A stretch of DNA of 64,000 nucleotides from Buddleja alternifolia (taxonomy: Eukaryota > Streptophyta > Magnoliopsida > Lamiales > Scrophulariaceae): assembly GCA_019426215.1 (NCBI GenBank), contig CM033408.1, positions 8,559,077 to 8,623,076 of the forward strand, in the 5' to 3' direction. The notes beneath the pieces were generated by a model. That model was not told the origin of the DNA, searched no databases, and was given only the letters and a program-made list of their open reading frames with translations. Numbering within the stretch: position 1 is the stretch's first letter; each line of letters opens with the position of its first letter. Shown one piece after another: positions 1 through 12,700 of this stretch. A program made the position numbers and the translations under genes.

Positions 1-1848
1 CAAGTCCTTCATTGACACAAGACTGCTAATGTTTGAAGAATACCCTTCTGGAACTTTCACTCCATTAAGAAACTCACATAATGCATTCTTTCCTAGATAG
101 AGTGTGAGCTGCTGGAGGCAAATAAGTACGTTTTCCCTTGTTGGTGCCAATTCTTCTCTTATCTTCATTTCAACCAAGTCTAACCTTGCCTTTACACCAT
201 CTTTTGTCTTTCTGGGCACATTTAGAAGTGTACCAATGACACTATCAAATACATTTTTCTCAATATGCATAATATCAAGAAAATGTCTAACATGTAAAGA
301 CGTCCAATACGACAACTCAAAGAAAATTGACCTTTTTTTCCAGCCAGTTTTTGCAAGGCCACCTGCAAAAGTCTTTTCAAATTTGACCTCCAAGTCTTGT
401 ATATTCTCAAACACTTCTTCACCAGTCAAGCACTTAGGAGCTCGGCCTTCTTCTATATTCCCACTGAAAGCTTTCTTCCACCGACAATATCGATGGTTCC
501 GATTTAGCCATCTCCGATGCCCTTGGAATGCATATTTCTGAGAGTGTGTCAATCGATATTGATCTGTACTCTTAACACATATGGGGCATCCACATTGGCC
601 ATGTACACCATATTCCTCGAGGTTTGCTCTTACCGGAAAATCATTGATTGTTCCAAATAACATGACTCTGAGATTGAAATTTTCTTCTCTGAACCCATCA
701 TACACTTGAACACCGGTCTCCCACAACACCTTCAAATCCTCAATTAAAGGAGTTAAGTAAACATCTATATCATTTCCGGGTTGTTTCGGCCCAAAAATGA
801 GTATAGGCATCATTATATGCTCTCGCTTCATGCATCGCGATGGGGGAAGGTTTTAGATCAGCAAAATCACTGGCCATGTACTATGTGAGCTACTTTGCAA
901 GCCATGAGGGTTCATGCCATCTGTAGCCAATACAAGGCTCAGGTTTCTTGATTCCTCACCAAATTTAGGGAAATCATCAACAATCTTTTTCCATTGAGGA
1001 GAATCTGAGGGGTGTCGAATCTTGTCATCTTCAATCCTTTCTTCAAGCCTTCTATCAGCATGCCATGTCAAGTCTTTGGCTAACTCTTTACTACTGTAGA
1101 TGCGCTTAAATCGTGGTATTATGGGCAAATACCACATGGTTTTGACAGGAGCATATCCATTCTTCTTGTACCGCGAGGCGCCACATTTCGGACAGGCCTT
1201 CAATGATGCATAGTCAGTTCTAAACAATATGCAATCATTAAGACAAGCATGTATCCTCTCATATCCCATGCCAATTGAGGTTAACATCTTCTTAGCCTCA
1301 TAAGTACGATTAGGTAACACATTATCCTCGGGTAGCATGCTTTTTAAGAGATCAAGTAAGTCTGTGAAACTCTTATCACTCCACCCATTGTTGGTTTTTA
1401 ACTTGTAGAGGTTTAGGACTGCTTTCAATCTTGTGAATCTACTACCACTATACAGTGGTGTCTTTGAATCACTTGTCAAGTTGTCAAACATCTTGGGACA
1501 ATTTCGCAAATCCTCCTCAATCACATTTGTCATCTCCTCCGAACGATCAGGCTCATAATCATCCATGTCAAAATCCCGTGATCGATATGATGTGCCACCC
1601 AAATCAGCTGAGGTGGCACTGCTTTCACCGTGTCTTGTCCAACGTGTGTAGCTTTTATCAATTCCATTACACACCAAATGATCTTCCAAGTCACGTGGAC
1701 TAATTCTCTTTCCAAAACAACGTCGTAAACACGGACAACTGATCCTAGTCCGATCCGGTGCATGCTCAACCTCAAAGTCGATGAATTCTTTCACCCCTTT
1801 CTCATATTGCTCTGACATACGATCCGCTAAAATCTAACTTCGATCCAT
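1..1848 (-). pseudogene. TNP2-type CACTA transposase, N-terminal part, broken
   Basis: The reading starts at the ATG at 1848 and hits a stop at codon 5 (1834-1836), where the sister copy at 13068 has Trp; the next Met at 1818 opens a 321-residue frame to 853. This part holds the transposase-associated domain, with a CPCLRRC zinc-like cluster near residue 30 and a KACPKCGASRYKKNG knuckle near residue 215. The frame meets a TAA at about 860, where the sister copy reads Tyr, and then continues to base 1 as the TNP2 catalytic region (MMPILI, FGTINDFP, HGQCGCPICVKST, HFLDIMHIEKNV). The rest lies outside the window. The protein would bind element ends and cut DNA in the nucleus. At least two nonsense changes make this copy unlikely to be active. 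Confidence 0.85.
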
Positions 1849-2330
1849 CTCGATTTTGATTTATATTCATTTTTTTTCCTAATTCAAATTTCTCATGTCA
1901 TACAGCTATTGTCAAAACACTATAAAAGTTTCTAAATTATTTGAAAATTAAACTAACATTAATCACTATTCTTAAATAATTTTATTAACATCAGTTGAGT
2001 TGAAATAATAAAAAATTCGGCAGAGTAACGACGCAAAAATTTCTACCAAGTTCTCGACTTAATCTTCCCACAACCTTACAACCAACAAAACTCAGATACT
2101 TCAACCACAACAAACCCAAACAAATATATATGCAGTAAAACAAATAACAATGCCCATTATTCTAGAAAAAATTCGGCAGAGTAACGACGTAAGAATTTCT
2201 ACCAAGTTCTCGACTTAATCTTCCCCTAACCTTGGAACCAACAAAACCAATCGAACTTCACAAAACCATGAATACATTAAACGATGTCAACAAAACAATA
2301 CGAAAATCCAATCACGATACCAACATAACC
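1849..2330. other. AT-rich leader of CACTA element 1
   Basis: No coding signal is visible. A segment of about 70 bases with the core GGCAGAGTAACGACG occurs twice (about 2018-2090 and 2168-2240) and again in the sister element (about 13170-13230), so it belongs to the CACTA family. This is probably promoter and 5' untranslated DNA of the transposase gene. Confidence 0.5.
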
Positions 2331-2755
2331 AATTAAAACTAATCAACTATAACAAAAACCCACATTATATAACAAAAACCCACATTATATAACAAAAACC
2401 CATTAAACCCACATAACCAATTATTCAAACACTAACATAACCAATTAATTAACATAATCAACTATAACAAAAACCCACATTATATAACAAAAACCCATTA
2501 AACCCACATAACCAATTATTCAAACACTAACATAACCAATTAATTAACATAATCAACTATAACAAAAACCCATTAAACTCACATAACCAATTATTCAAAC
2601 ACTAACATAACCAACTAATTAACATAATCAACTATAACAAAAACCAACATTATATAACAAACACCCATTAAACCCATATAACCAATTATTCAAACACTAA
2701 CATAACCAACTAATTAATATAATCAAATATAACAAAAACTCACATTATATAATTC
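2331..2755. repeat. Tandem repeat of about 100 bp in CACTA element 1
   Basis: Units with AACAAAAACCCACATTATAT, CATAACCAATTATTCAAACA and TAATTAACATAATCAACTAT follow each other about four times with small changes and partial units. There is no coding potential. Confidence 0.75.
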
Positions 2756-2814
2756 AAAAAAAATATAAACATATATATATATATATATGTATGTATACCT
2801 AGGGTTTAGGGTTT

Positions 2815-3215
2815 TTGGGAGAGAATGTGGTGGTGGTGGGGTGAAGGTGATGGAGGCGCCAGGGGTGGCCGAGAGAGAGAGTAGATAGAGAGAACTACGA
2901 AAATGGGGGGGTGGGGTGGGAGGGGAGGATGGTGATGGTGGTGGCGGAGGCTGATTGTGGTGGTGGTGGTGGTGGATATGGTGGTGGTTGGTGGGGGTGG
3001 AGTCGAGAGAGAGAGAGAGTAGAGAGCGAGAGAAAGAGACGAAAATAGGGGGGAGGATGGTGGTGGTGGCGGCGGTGCCCGAAAGTGATGGTGGTGGTGG
3101 TGGTGGCGGTGGTTGTGGTAAGTGGTGGTGGAATAAAGAGAGAGAGAGAGAGTTGAGAGAGAGAATAGAGAGAGGCCGATTTTGGGGGGAAAAATGGGGG
3201 GGGGCAATCGGTTTT
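2815..3215. repeat. GGT/GAGA low-complexity block of CACTA element 1
   Basis: The strand is dominated by (GGT)n and (GA)n runs. Long open frames in several frames here are composition artefacts. A matching block lies at 13760-14235 in the sister element, at the same place between the leader and the subterminal array, so it is a family trait. Confidence 0.8.
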
Positions 3216-3239
3216 TGTTTTTTTTTATTGGCATTAGCC

Positions 3240-3510
3240 TATTATAGCGGTTCTTTGAAGAACCGCTACAATAGATTCGGGCTATTATAGCGGTTCTTTG
3301 AAAAACCGCTATAATAGGTTCGGGCTATTATAGCGGTTCTTCAAAGAACCGTTGTAATAGTCCTCTTACAGCGGTTCTTTGAAGAACCGCTGTAATAGCT
3401 CATGACCTTTTACAGCGGTTCTTTGAAGAACCGCTGTATAGGTCCCCCGGTCAACCCTATTACAGCGGTTCACCCATGAACCGCTGTAATAGGTGCGCTG
3501 TAATAGTGTA
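3240..3510. repeat. Subterminal palindrome array of CACTA element 1
   Basis: About six units of the type AGCGGTTCTTTGAAGAACCGC are joined by spacers of the type TATAATAG or TGTAATAG. Each unit is an inverted repeat. CACTA elements carry short subterminal repeats that bind TNPA-like proteins, so these are probable protein-binding sites. The last unit uses CACCCATGAA in its centre. Confidence 0.8.
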
Positions 3511-3524
3511 TTTTTGTAGTAGTG

Positions 3525-5335
3525 ACAGCAGAAGATTATCCCACACATTCCCCAACACCGAATGTTCAGGGTCAGAATATTACTCCACCTCAAGTCAGGG
3601 ATATGAATGGAGTTGGCCAGTCTGCTGCTAAAGGAAAAGGACTGATGAGAGATTGGCAGGAGGTGACGAGTACAAAGCACAACAAAGGCCATTCCTGGTC
3701 TGAGAAAGCTAAGAAAATTGAAGTACAAAATGCTTTGTCCACCCTGTTTCATGTGCTTGGACAGGGGGGCAGTGTCGTAGAGGGGGTACGGGAGGGCAAG
3801 AAGACCCGCCTGACCAATGAACATTGGAGCTTGGAATATTAGAGGTTTGAATACGCCTGAAAAATAGCTCGTTGTGCGAATGTTTATTCAAACCAGGAAG
3901 TTGGATATTATGGCAATAATAGAAACTCGAGTAAAACCACAAAAATATAAGAAAATTCAAAATCAATTTAGTGAAGATTGGGATGTGACAAACAATTATA
4001 TAACTGCAGTTAATGGAAGGATATGGCTTATGTGGAATAAACAGAAGGTGCAATGTAAGGTGGCTAAAATCACTGATCAACAGATTACTTGTAAAATAGT
4101 GAATGGAGAGTACTCGTTCATGCTATCTATCATCTATGAGCAGAATGAGGAAAGTGGGAAGACTTCGTTATGGGAGGATCTGGCACAACAAAACTATACT
4201 GACCCATGGGTCTTGTTAGGGGATTGGAACGCCACTCTTTTCTAGGATGAGAAAGTCATAAGTGATGGTACGTTTGCTGGTTGAAATGAGGATATGTGTA
4301 GGTGTTTTGAGGTGGTTGGATTGGCTGATGTGCCCTAATTTAGCTATTATCACACATGGAGTAATAATCAGGATAAAGAGACACAGACTTATTGTAAGCT
4401 TGACAGGGTTGTTGCCAACAGTGCTTGGTTTATTCATATGGATGGGGCAACGGTAATTTTTCCGGACAATGATCTTTCTGACCATTGTCCCATGCTACTC
4501 TCAGTCAAAGATCTGAAATTGGGCAAGCCCGGCTTCAAATACTTAAATGGTTGGAAACTCCACCCCCGACTACTTTGAAATCATCAAGAATGCGTGGAAA
4601 ACAGAGGTAGTATGGTGTAAAATGTTTCGTGTTGTGCAAAAGTGCAAGTTGATTAAAAGCAAATTAAAAGAGTTACATGGAGGCCACTTTTCAGATATCT
4701 CTAGCCAAGTCAATGACGCTAGGAGGAGGTTAAGATACTGGATTGAAGTTAAGGGAGCTTCCATTTGATAATCAACTTATCCAGGCAGAGAGGGAGCACT
4801 ATAAAGAGGTCAAGAGACTAAGTAAACTTGAAACGGAGTTTCTCCGACAACGCGCAAAAGTGAATTTTTATTTGAAAGGTGGTGAACAAAGTATTTCTTT
4901 GCCAGGATACAAGCAAGGAAATCACAGGGACATATTTTCCACCTCCAGAATAGTCGTAGTGAATCTATTACAGAGCCAGAGGATGTGAATCTATTACAAG
5001 GGGAGGTGCAATCTGAAATTGTCTAACAAGGGTATCAGTTGAAACAGGAAGATGTGGACATCTTAAATAAGGCAGTTACTAGGGGGGAGGTGAAGAAGGC
5101 TCTTTTCTCTATCCCCGAGGATAAAAGCCCGGGACCAGATGGGTATACTTCTTACAAAAGTTCGTCGCATATTATAGGAGACGATGTTACAAATGCAGTG
5201 ATGGAATTTTTTCAAAAAGAGGAACTCTTAACTGAAATAAATCATACACTCCTCCATTTGATTCCCAAGTGTAAGGCACCAACCACAGTAAATGATTCCC
5301 AAGTGTTCTATATAAAACTATATCTAAGATTATAT
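3525..5335 (+). pseudogene. L1-type LINE fragment (endonuclease and start of reverse transcriptase)
   Basis: From the ATG at 3820 the frame gives the start of an APE-type endonuclease (WNIRGLN), a stop after about 14 codons, then a readable stretch at 3874-4245 with the IETRV and GDWNA motifs of plant L1 endonucleases. After several frame changes, 5039-5335 gives the entry to the reverse transcriptase (KSPGPDGYTS, then LIPKC). The last bases encode YKTISKIIYK in another frame, which fits the next part of the family. The part upstream of 3820 looks like the end of ORF1. The element is cut by CACTA element 1 on the left and by CACTA element 2 on the right, so it predates both. It is dead. Confidence 0.85.
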
Positions 5336-5341
5336 ACAAAA

Positions 5342-5800
5342 ATGACCTATGACAGCGGTTTTTTTGGGCCTATGGCAGCGGTTTTAACCGCTGTCAAAGG
5401 TACCGCTGGTATAGGGGTGGACCTATGACAGCGGTTACAAAACCGCTGTAATAGGTCTACCTATGACAGCGGTTTCCTGAACACCGCTGCGAAAAAACCA
5501 AAAAAATAACGGACCTGTGGCAGCGGTTCTACAGAACCGCTGCCACAGGTGGACCTCTGGCAGCGGTTCTGGGAAAACCGCTGCCAAAGGTCTCACCTGT
5601 GGCAGCGGTTTTGGGAGAACCGCTTCCACAGGTGAGACCTTTGGCAGCGGTTTTCCCAGAACCGCTGCCAGACGTCTTACCTGTGGCAGCGGTTCTCCCA
5701 AAACCGCTTCCACAGGTGAGACCTTTGGCAGCGGTTTTCCCAGAACCGCTGCCACAGGTGAGAACTGTAGCAGCGGTTCTGCAGAACCGCTGCTGTTTTT
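5342..5800. repeat. Left subterminal palindrome array of CACTA element 2
   Basis: About nine inverted units of the type GCGGTTCTGCAGAACCGC or GCGGTTTTCCCAGAACCGC alternate with spacers such as CACAGGTGAGACCTTTGGCA. The centre differs from the right-end array of the same element (GGCCGAACCGC type) and from element 1, while the GCGGTT/AACCGC arms are conserved. These are probable binding sites for a TNPA-like function. Confidence 0.8.
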
Positions 5801-6059
5801 TTTCTGTTTTTTTTTAATTATTTATTGCGCTGTCATGATAGTGCCTGTAATATGCAATGATCCAATCAACAAATTTCAACTAACAACAAAACATATTCAA
5901 CATAAGCAAACATCATCCCAAACTTCAATATTACCATCTTTAATCTCCAACAAAATGTACAATTAACTAATTAAATTACTAATGACCTTACGAAATACAA
6001 TAAATCAAATCTCAATTTATAGCAAGTCACAATGTACAAAAACTAAATTACCTAATTTC
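5801..6059. other. AT-rich 3' region of CACTA element 2
   Basis: This is non-coding DNA between the left subterminal array and the last exon of the Ulp1-like gene. It would hold the 3' untranslated region of that gene. Confidence 0.4.
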
Positions 6060-9000
6060 TAAGGAGCTGCTAAGAAAATGTAACGTGCAACTTCGCAGCG
6101 TACTTCATCAATTTGCTCATCAGTATAGAAGGATTGACAATCCTTAAAGTACTGCAAGATATATGTATATATATAGAGATTAATTGCAAAGTGAAATAAC
6201 ATTTCAATTACCTACCAATTAAGGTTTAATAATTTCAAAAGTAATAGAATTAAGTATATATATATATATAAGGATTATGTATACCGCTGTTGGGATTATA
6301 GATAGTCCGTGGCTAATAATCTCTTTCATGAATCTCATAACAAATAGCCACAATCCACCTCGTTGGTCTGCCGGGGGCACTACAAAAGCAATCAAACTTA
6401 CATTGTATTAGAAGACGAACTTCTATACGAATATATAATCTCATGAACCTAGAAAACGCTAACCTTTATAGTAAACCATTTACAGTCCGAGTTTTTGGAT
6501 TTGTTGGATTGGTTGTTGCAGTTTGCACGAAATATGTGCACAGCTCTATAAAAAAATATAAAAAACAAGAAAATATGTTAAAAACAAGAAATTATGTGAA
6601 ATAAATACAATTTAAAAAAATATTAAATATAATGGATACATTGATTGAATGAAAAACTTACTGATTGAATTTTAGTATCATATCATCTCGGTATTGCGGC
6701 TCACCATGCACAGAATCCAGATAGTAAACAATCTCTTTAAATGGATTAATTGCAAGCAACAACCAATGACCCCTACAAAGCATTCAAAAGATAGTTGAAA
6801 ATTTGTTTTGCGTAGCTAGTTTTACAAATTAAAATCGAGTCTTTAGTAGCTCACCCGGTGTTGTAAGGTGCAAGAAATAACTTATTTTGTTGTGTACTCT
6901 GCATCATAGCACGTGCTATGTACTGCACTTGTTGAACTGACGGGTCTGTTTGAGCAGCTATGGAATGTGGGCTAAGGAACCCGAAACTTGTTTCTTTTCC
7001 TTCGGGGATCACGTAGTTAAACCACAAACACCTAAATTGAGCATAAAAAATGAATTTCGAGTGACGAAAATAATCGTAGTTTAGATGTAATAAAATAATT
7101 AAAAAACTTACTTTATGTACGCTGTAATGATAGAGGCTCCTATTTCTTTTCTACACAGAAGGTGATAGATCTCCTCCCTCCCAATGAACTCTGGAAATGA
7201 AACATTCATAATGGCTTCGTCCATATATATATTGATCTGGGCATCAATCTTCATCATCTTCGTGTACTTTCCCAGAAATACAAGGTCATTAGGGAGTCCA
7301 TCTAGTTGAAGATCTGCACATATGTCTACTTCACCTGCAGGCTCGGCCACTTGAGATTTTCCTTTGACAGCTGACCGCTTCGACGTCCCTGACTTACGGT
7401 TTGCAGATGATTTGGACTGTTTAAGCAAGAAAATAAAATATAAATGTTACACACCAAAGTATATTTAGTAACCTCAAACAAATTGTTATAATTTATTAAT
7501 GACTAGCTATTAATTACATACCGGTGCAGCAGTGACAATGACAAGACTCGCTGGCCAAGCAACAAAGGTACCCAGCGCATGAGAAATGGAGAATATTTCA
7601 TCATTGAGAGGGACGGGCAGGAGTGTATTAGCCTCAACTGCAGTGTCAATGCGCACTTTCACATTGTTGGTGGCTAATTGACAGTTGTGAAGTGTTCTAT
7701 CAGTCTCTGATCGATTGTATAGCTGTCCTTTAGCCACCACACGATATGATGGAGATGAAAGTGCTAATTGACATGGAGTGATACCCTACACACACACGTA
7801 TATATATATATATACAACATTATATTAGAAAGTTTTGTATGATTTACAGAAAATAGAGAGTCGCAAGTTATATGATTAATAAACAAGTTCAAATATTTTA
7901 CCTCAGGAAGCATCTTATAACCTGGTTCTGGGCTGCTATCTTTCAAAGAAATGACGTCATCTTCATGTGGCTGACGCGAGTTAGGGGCTTCCAAAACATC
8001 AATTCGTTGTTGCATGGCAACCATAGTTTCGGAGAGGTTTTTCACTATGTTTCTCAAGTTTTCCATCTCCTTTTCTGAAGCAGGCTTTGGATCCTTAAAA
8101 TAGTCTCTTTGTGAGACCCCAAAGCCAACACCCCTAACGCGACCCGGATGCTCTTTCCTTTTAATAGCTTTAGCCAATAGGTCATCTCGACTCGTGTAAG
8201 TTCCACTATGGCTAGTGCTCTCTTGTGAAATGCTCTCCTGTAATGATATATTTTTAAAAATTAAAAAAAATAGTGAACCTTGTGCTTTTAATAGTATTTT
8301 AATACAACAATTAATAGAGCTAAAATTGCCAATAACTCACCATTTCATTCACCACTCTTCTAACATTTTCGTTATCAATTTGATTTGTCGGATCGGAACG
8401 CGAAACCCTCCACACGAGTGCTCGTGTCACATCTGTACAATCGGATCCCGCATCCCTTCTTTTATTTATCTGTATTTTCATTAAAAAATATATGTATGCA
8501 TTAACATAGAATTATTATTAAAAAAATTGTAAGGATTCACTGCTAAATGAACTACATACCTCCATTTGCTCCACAACAGCATCTCCAAAACTCCCTTTCC
8601 GGTAAGGATATTCAGGGTTCTTTGCTCTTTCCTGATTGTCAATGCTTATTTTCTGTTTATTACATTATCAAATTATTAGCTAAATATAAACGCAATAACC
8701 AACAAATGAAACTGTAAATTAAAATGACTAGCTACCTGCCAAGGTTCACCTAAGCGAACCTCTAAAAATGCCGCCCAATCGGCTTGGGATATCTCATATT
8801 GTGGAGGTGGGTTGACATTAACGTTTCCATCATCATCTCGCACATACTTTCTGCTTATGTAGCTCCTGAAGTTACGTGCTAGCCTCCCAGCTTCTGCTAG
8901 TACGTACTTTTGTCGACTTTCGTCAATATCAAACGCCAACTACAAAAAACAAACAATAAAGTATATAAAATTATAATTTAGAGAATATGATAATACATTA

Positions 9001-9325
9001 ACACTTACAAATAAGATAATATCCAAATTACCTTCATCTCATCCCAAATGTTTTTTTTTGTTGCTGACGGGACTTTGCGCCAAGTACTAATGGCAATCGA
9101 CACCTTCTGCCGAACCTGCACGCCTATATACCCAACAAATATTGATTTGTTGGGGTTAATTGGCTGACCTCTGTCATTCCAGCCGACAGGTAGCCTTATG
9201 CCTTTACTTCTGGCATTGACAACTTTTTTCATAGCAGAGACACCTCTCCGTATGTCCTTCTCATGACCGCTATCTGATCCATATACATCATCGTCGGGAA
9301 AACTACCATCAGGATTTGAAGCCAT
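6060..9325 (-). CDS. CACTA second gene: En/Spm-type domain plus Ulp1-like cysteine protease
   Basis: This is a multi-exon gene. Exon 1 is 9032-9325 (start MASNPDGSF; donor AAG|GTAATT) and exon 2 is about 8738-8940. They carry the plant En/Spm-type domain (GIRLPVGWND, then W..FLEVRLG), followed by a short exon at about 8573-8640 (NPEYPYRKGSFG) and a charged exon at 7800-8177. The 3' exons at 6660-6780 and 6290-6400 encode HWLLLAINPF..IVYYLDS and NEVDCGYFVMRFMKEI. These match the His, Asp and Cys blocks of Ulp1/C48 SUMO-type proteases. Such fusions are known in CACTA elements; the protease role there is unknown. Intermediate exon limits are approximate and I did not prove an open frame throughout. 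Confidence 0.7.
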
Positions 9326-9340
9326 CGACCTACAAAAGAC

Positions 9341-9560
9341 AAATAATACAGAAGTTAGATTCATATAAATTTGGCAGATTCATTTGGCAATAATAATTTC
9401 AAATAGACGTAATAAATACAGAAGTTATCTTCATATAAATTTGGCAGATTCATTTGGCAATAATAAATTTCAAATAGACGTAATAAATACAGAAGTTATC
9501 TTCATATAAATTTGGCAGATTCATTTGGCAATAATAAATTTCAAATAGAAGTAATAAATC
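9341..9560. repeat. Three tandem copies of a unit of about 70 bp
   Basis: A unit containing CAGAAGTTATCTTCATATAA and TTTGGCAGATTCATTTGGCA is repeated three times upstream of the Ulp1-like gene, in its probable promoter. The copies are nearly identical, so the repeat is young. Confidence 0.8.
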
Positions 9561-9788
9561 ACAAAATAAACAAAATTATCCTAAACCACAAAATAAACAA
9601 AATTTAATCCTCAATTAAACATAATTAACCCCCAGCTAAACCAAATTAACCTTAAAATCAATCAACCCCTATTTCCCTTAAATTTTCCACAAAAATTGGC
9701 AAATCTCAAGAATATAAATTTTCTAGCAACTAAGTATAAATATTGAAAGAAGTCTATCATACAATTATGAAATAAATTCTAATACCTT

Positions 9789-12700
9789 TCATCGTTTTCT
9801 TTTTGTCGTTGGCTTAGCAGTCTTTTGCTTCCCATCGGTACGACCATTTTTTTTAGTACGGCGACGAACTGACGGATTAATCCATATCCCCTCTTGGTGA
9901 TCTTGACGCATATACAATTCATCATCACTTATATCCAAGTCATCGTCACTATCAATTGATTGTGAATCACCTAAGGAGATAGGGTTTTCTCCATCATCTT
10001 CACTTTCTTCATAATCACCTTCAATACATGTATTTTTGTTTGCCGATAAAACAATGGACCACCTCTTATCAATAGGATCGGTAACAAAAAATACTTGTTT
10101 AGCTTGTGACGCTAAAATGAAAGGTTCATCTTTGTATCCCACTCTTTCAAGGTCTACTCGAGTGAAGCCTATTTCACTATTATCGACACCATGTTTATTG
10201 TCAACCCACCTACACCCAAATACAGGCACCCGAAACCAACTATAATCAAGCTCCCATATACGTTCAATCACCCCGTAATATGATAAATCGGCATAGATAG
10301 GATTATTATCTTTCGCACTTGAGATATGCATTGCTTGAGCTACAAGACTCACACCACTATTCTGCATTGTACTTCGTTCGTCTTGGTCTTTTGTATAGAA
10401 TGTGCGACCATTGATACGATAACCTGAATAACAAAATACTAGTCTGTCCGGACCCATCGACAGCCGTGTCAATTTATCTGAAACTGAAAGCTGTGGATTC
10501 TCTTTCTGTTTTTCTTCAAAATGCTTTCGGAACCAATCGATGAAACTCTTATTATGCTCTCTTGAAATCCACTCTCATTTTTAATTGGATTGAATCTCCT
10601 AAGTTGGTTCTTATGCTCTTCAACATATGGGTCAACCTCATCGGTGTTGTGGAGCACATATAGGTGTGCCTGATCCCTTTGTGTAATATGAACACTAGCT
10701 AATTGTTTTCCCATTAATCCGACTCCTTCTGTTCCCCCTCCCACAACATGAGACTTTGGGAGCTCTGCAACATTAGAATTTGTCAGATACTCTGTGCAAA
10801 ATGTAATGGCTTCATCAACTATGTACCGTTCAACAATGCAACCTTCCGGTCGACTACGATTTTTCACGTAGCCTTTCAATACCTTCATATAACGCTCAGC
10901 CGGATACATAGATCTCATAAAAGCCGGTCCACATAGTTGAGTCTCTCTAACCAAGTGAATGGGTAGATGAGTCATTATATCAAAAAAAGCAGGTGGAAAA
11001 TACATTTCAAGCTCACACAAAGTGATGACAATTTGTTTTTGAAGTGCAGGAAATTGCTCAGGATCAAACACCTTGCTCCACATTGCTTTGAAGAAGAAAC
11101 ACAATTTAGTTATCGTGTCTCTCACCTTTTTTGGCAAAATGGCCCGTATAGCAATTGGTAGCAAATGATCCATGATTACATGACAATCGTGAGTCTTCAA
11201 GTGTTTTAGCTTCAAATCCTTCATTGATACAAGACTGCTAATGTTTGAAGAATACCCTTCTGGAACTTTCACTCCATTAAGAAACTCACATAATGCAATT
11301 TTTTCTTTCCTGGCTAGAGTGTGAGCTGCTGGAGGCAAATAAGTACGTTTCCCCTTATTTGTTGGTGTCAATTTTCCTCTTATCTTCATTTCAACCAAGT
11401 CTAACCGTGCCTTTACGCCATCTTTTGTCTTTCCGGGCACATTTAGAAGTGTTCCAATGACGCTATCAAATACATTTTTCTCAATATGCATTATATCGAG
11501 AAAATGTCTAACATGTAAAGACGTCCAATACGGCAACTCAAAGAAAATTGACTTTTTTTTCCACCCAGTTTTTGCAAGGCCACATGCAAAAGTCTTTCCA
11601 AATTTAACCTCCAAGTCTCTTACATTTTCAAACACTTCTTCACCAGTTAAGCACTTAGGAGCTCGACCTTCTTCTATATTCCCATTGAAAGCTTTCTTCC
11701 ACCGACGATATCGATGGTTCCGATTTAGCCATCTCCGATGCCCTTGGAATGCATATTTCTGGGAGTGTGTCAATCGATATTGATCTGTACTCTTCACACA
11801 TATGGGGCATCCACATTGGCCATGTACACCATATCCCTCGAGGTTTGCTCTTGCCGGAAAATCATTGATTGTTCCAAATAACATGACTCTGAGATTAAAA
11901 TTTTCTTCTCTCAACCCGTCATATACTTGAACACCGGTGTCCCACAACACCTTCAAATCCTCAATTAAAGGGGTCAAGTAGACATCTATATCATTTCCAG
12001 GTTGTTTCGGCCCAGAAATGAGTATAGGCATCATTATATGCTCTCGCTTCATGCATCGCGATGGGGGAAGGTTGTAGATCATCAAATCACCGGCCATGTA
12101 CTATGTGAGCTGCTTTGCAAGCCATGAGGGTTCATGCCATCTGTAGCCAATACAAGGCGCAGGTTTCTTGATTCTTCACCAAATTCAGGGAAATCATCAT
12201 CAATCTTTTTCCATTGAGGAGAATCTGAGGGATGTCGAATCTTGTCATCTTCAATCCTTTCTTCAAACCTTCTATCAGCATGCCATGTCAAGTCCTTGGC
12301 TAACTCTTTACTACTGTACATGCGTTTAAATCGTGGTATTATAGGCAAATACCACATGGTTTTGACAGGCGTAGATCCATTCTTCTTGTACCGTGAGGCG
12401 CCACATTTTGGACAGGCCTTCAATGATGCATAGTCAATTCTAAATAATACGCAATCATTGAGACACGCATGTATCCTCTCATATCCCATGCCAATTGAGG
12501 TTAACATCCGTTTAGCCTCATAAGTACGATTAGGTAACACATTATCCTCAGGTAGCATGCTTTTTAATAAACCAAGCAAGTCTGTGAAACTCTTATCACT
12601 CCACCCATTGTTGGCTTTTAACTTGTATAGGTTAAGAACTGTTTTCAATCTCGTGAATTTACTACCACTATACAGTGGTGTCTTTGAATCACTTGTCAAA

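Larger units (their letters stand above)
1..3524 (-). mobile_element. CACTA (En/Spm) element 1, 5' part only
   Basis: The outer end reads, on the minus strand, CACTACTACAAAAATACAC and stops at 3524, which is the CACTA terminal signature. Just inside it lies an array of inverted GCGGTT...AACCGC units (3240-3510), then GGT- and GA-rich low-complexity DNA, then AT-rich repeats, then a TNP2-type transposase reading away from this end (1-1848). The other end lies left of the window. The three bases after the terminus are ACA, so a three-base target duplication cannot be checked without the missing end. The element is close kin of the element at about 5336-14602, in the same orientation. Confidence 0.85.

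Noticed and set aside
2806..3290. Long open frames on both strands in the GGT/GAGA block
   Set aside because: Only Gly, Trp, Arg, Pro, Ser and His runs from low-complexity DNA; they fall within a CACTA leader and have no family match that I recognise.
5460..5790. CRISPR-like look of regularly spaced repeats
   Set aside because: Units are palindromes at a CACTA end in a plant genome; spacers are not unique and no cas genes exist.
5435..5966. Repetitive open frames (AAVLGKPLPKV-type units) over the left CACTA array
   Set aside because: They are translations of subterminal DNA repeats in different frames on both strands; the pattern is DNA-level palindromes, not protein.
6280..6780. Host SUMO protease gene
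   Set aside because: The Ulp1-like exons lie between CACTA subterminal arrays, downstream of an En/Spm-type domain on the same strand.
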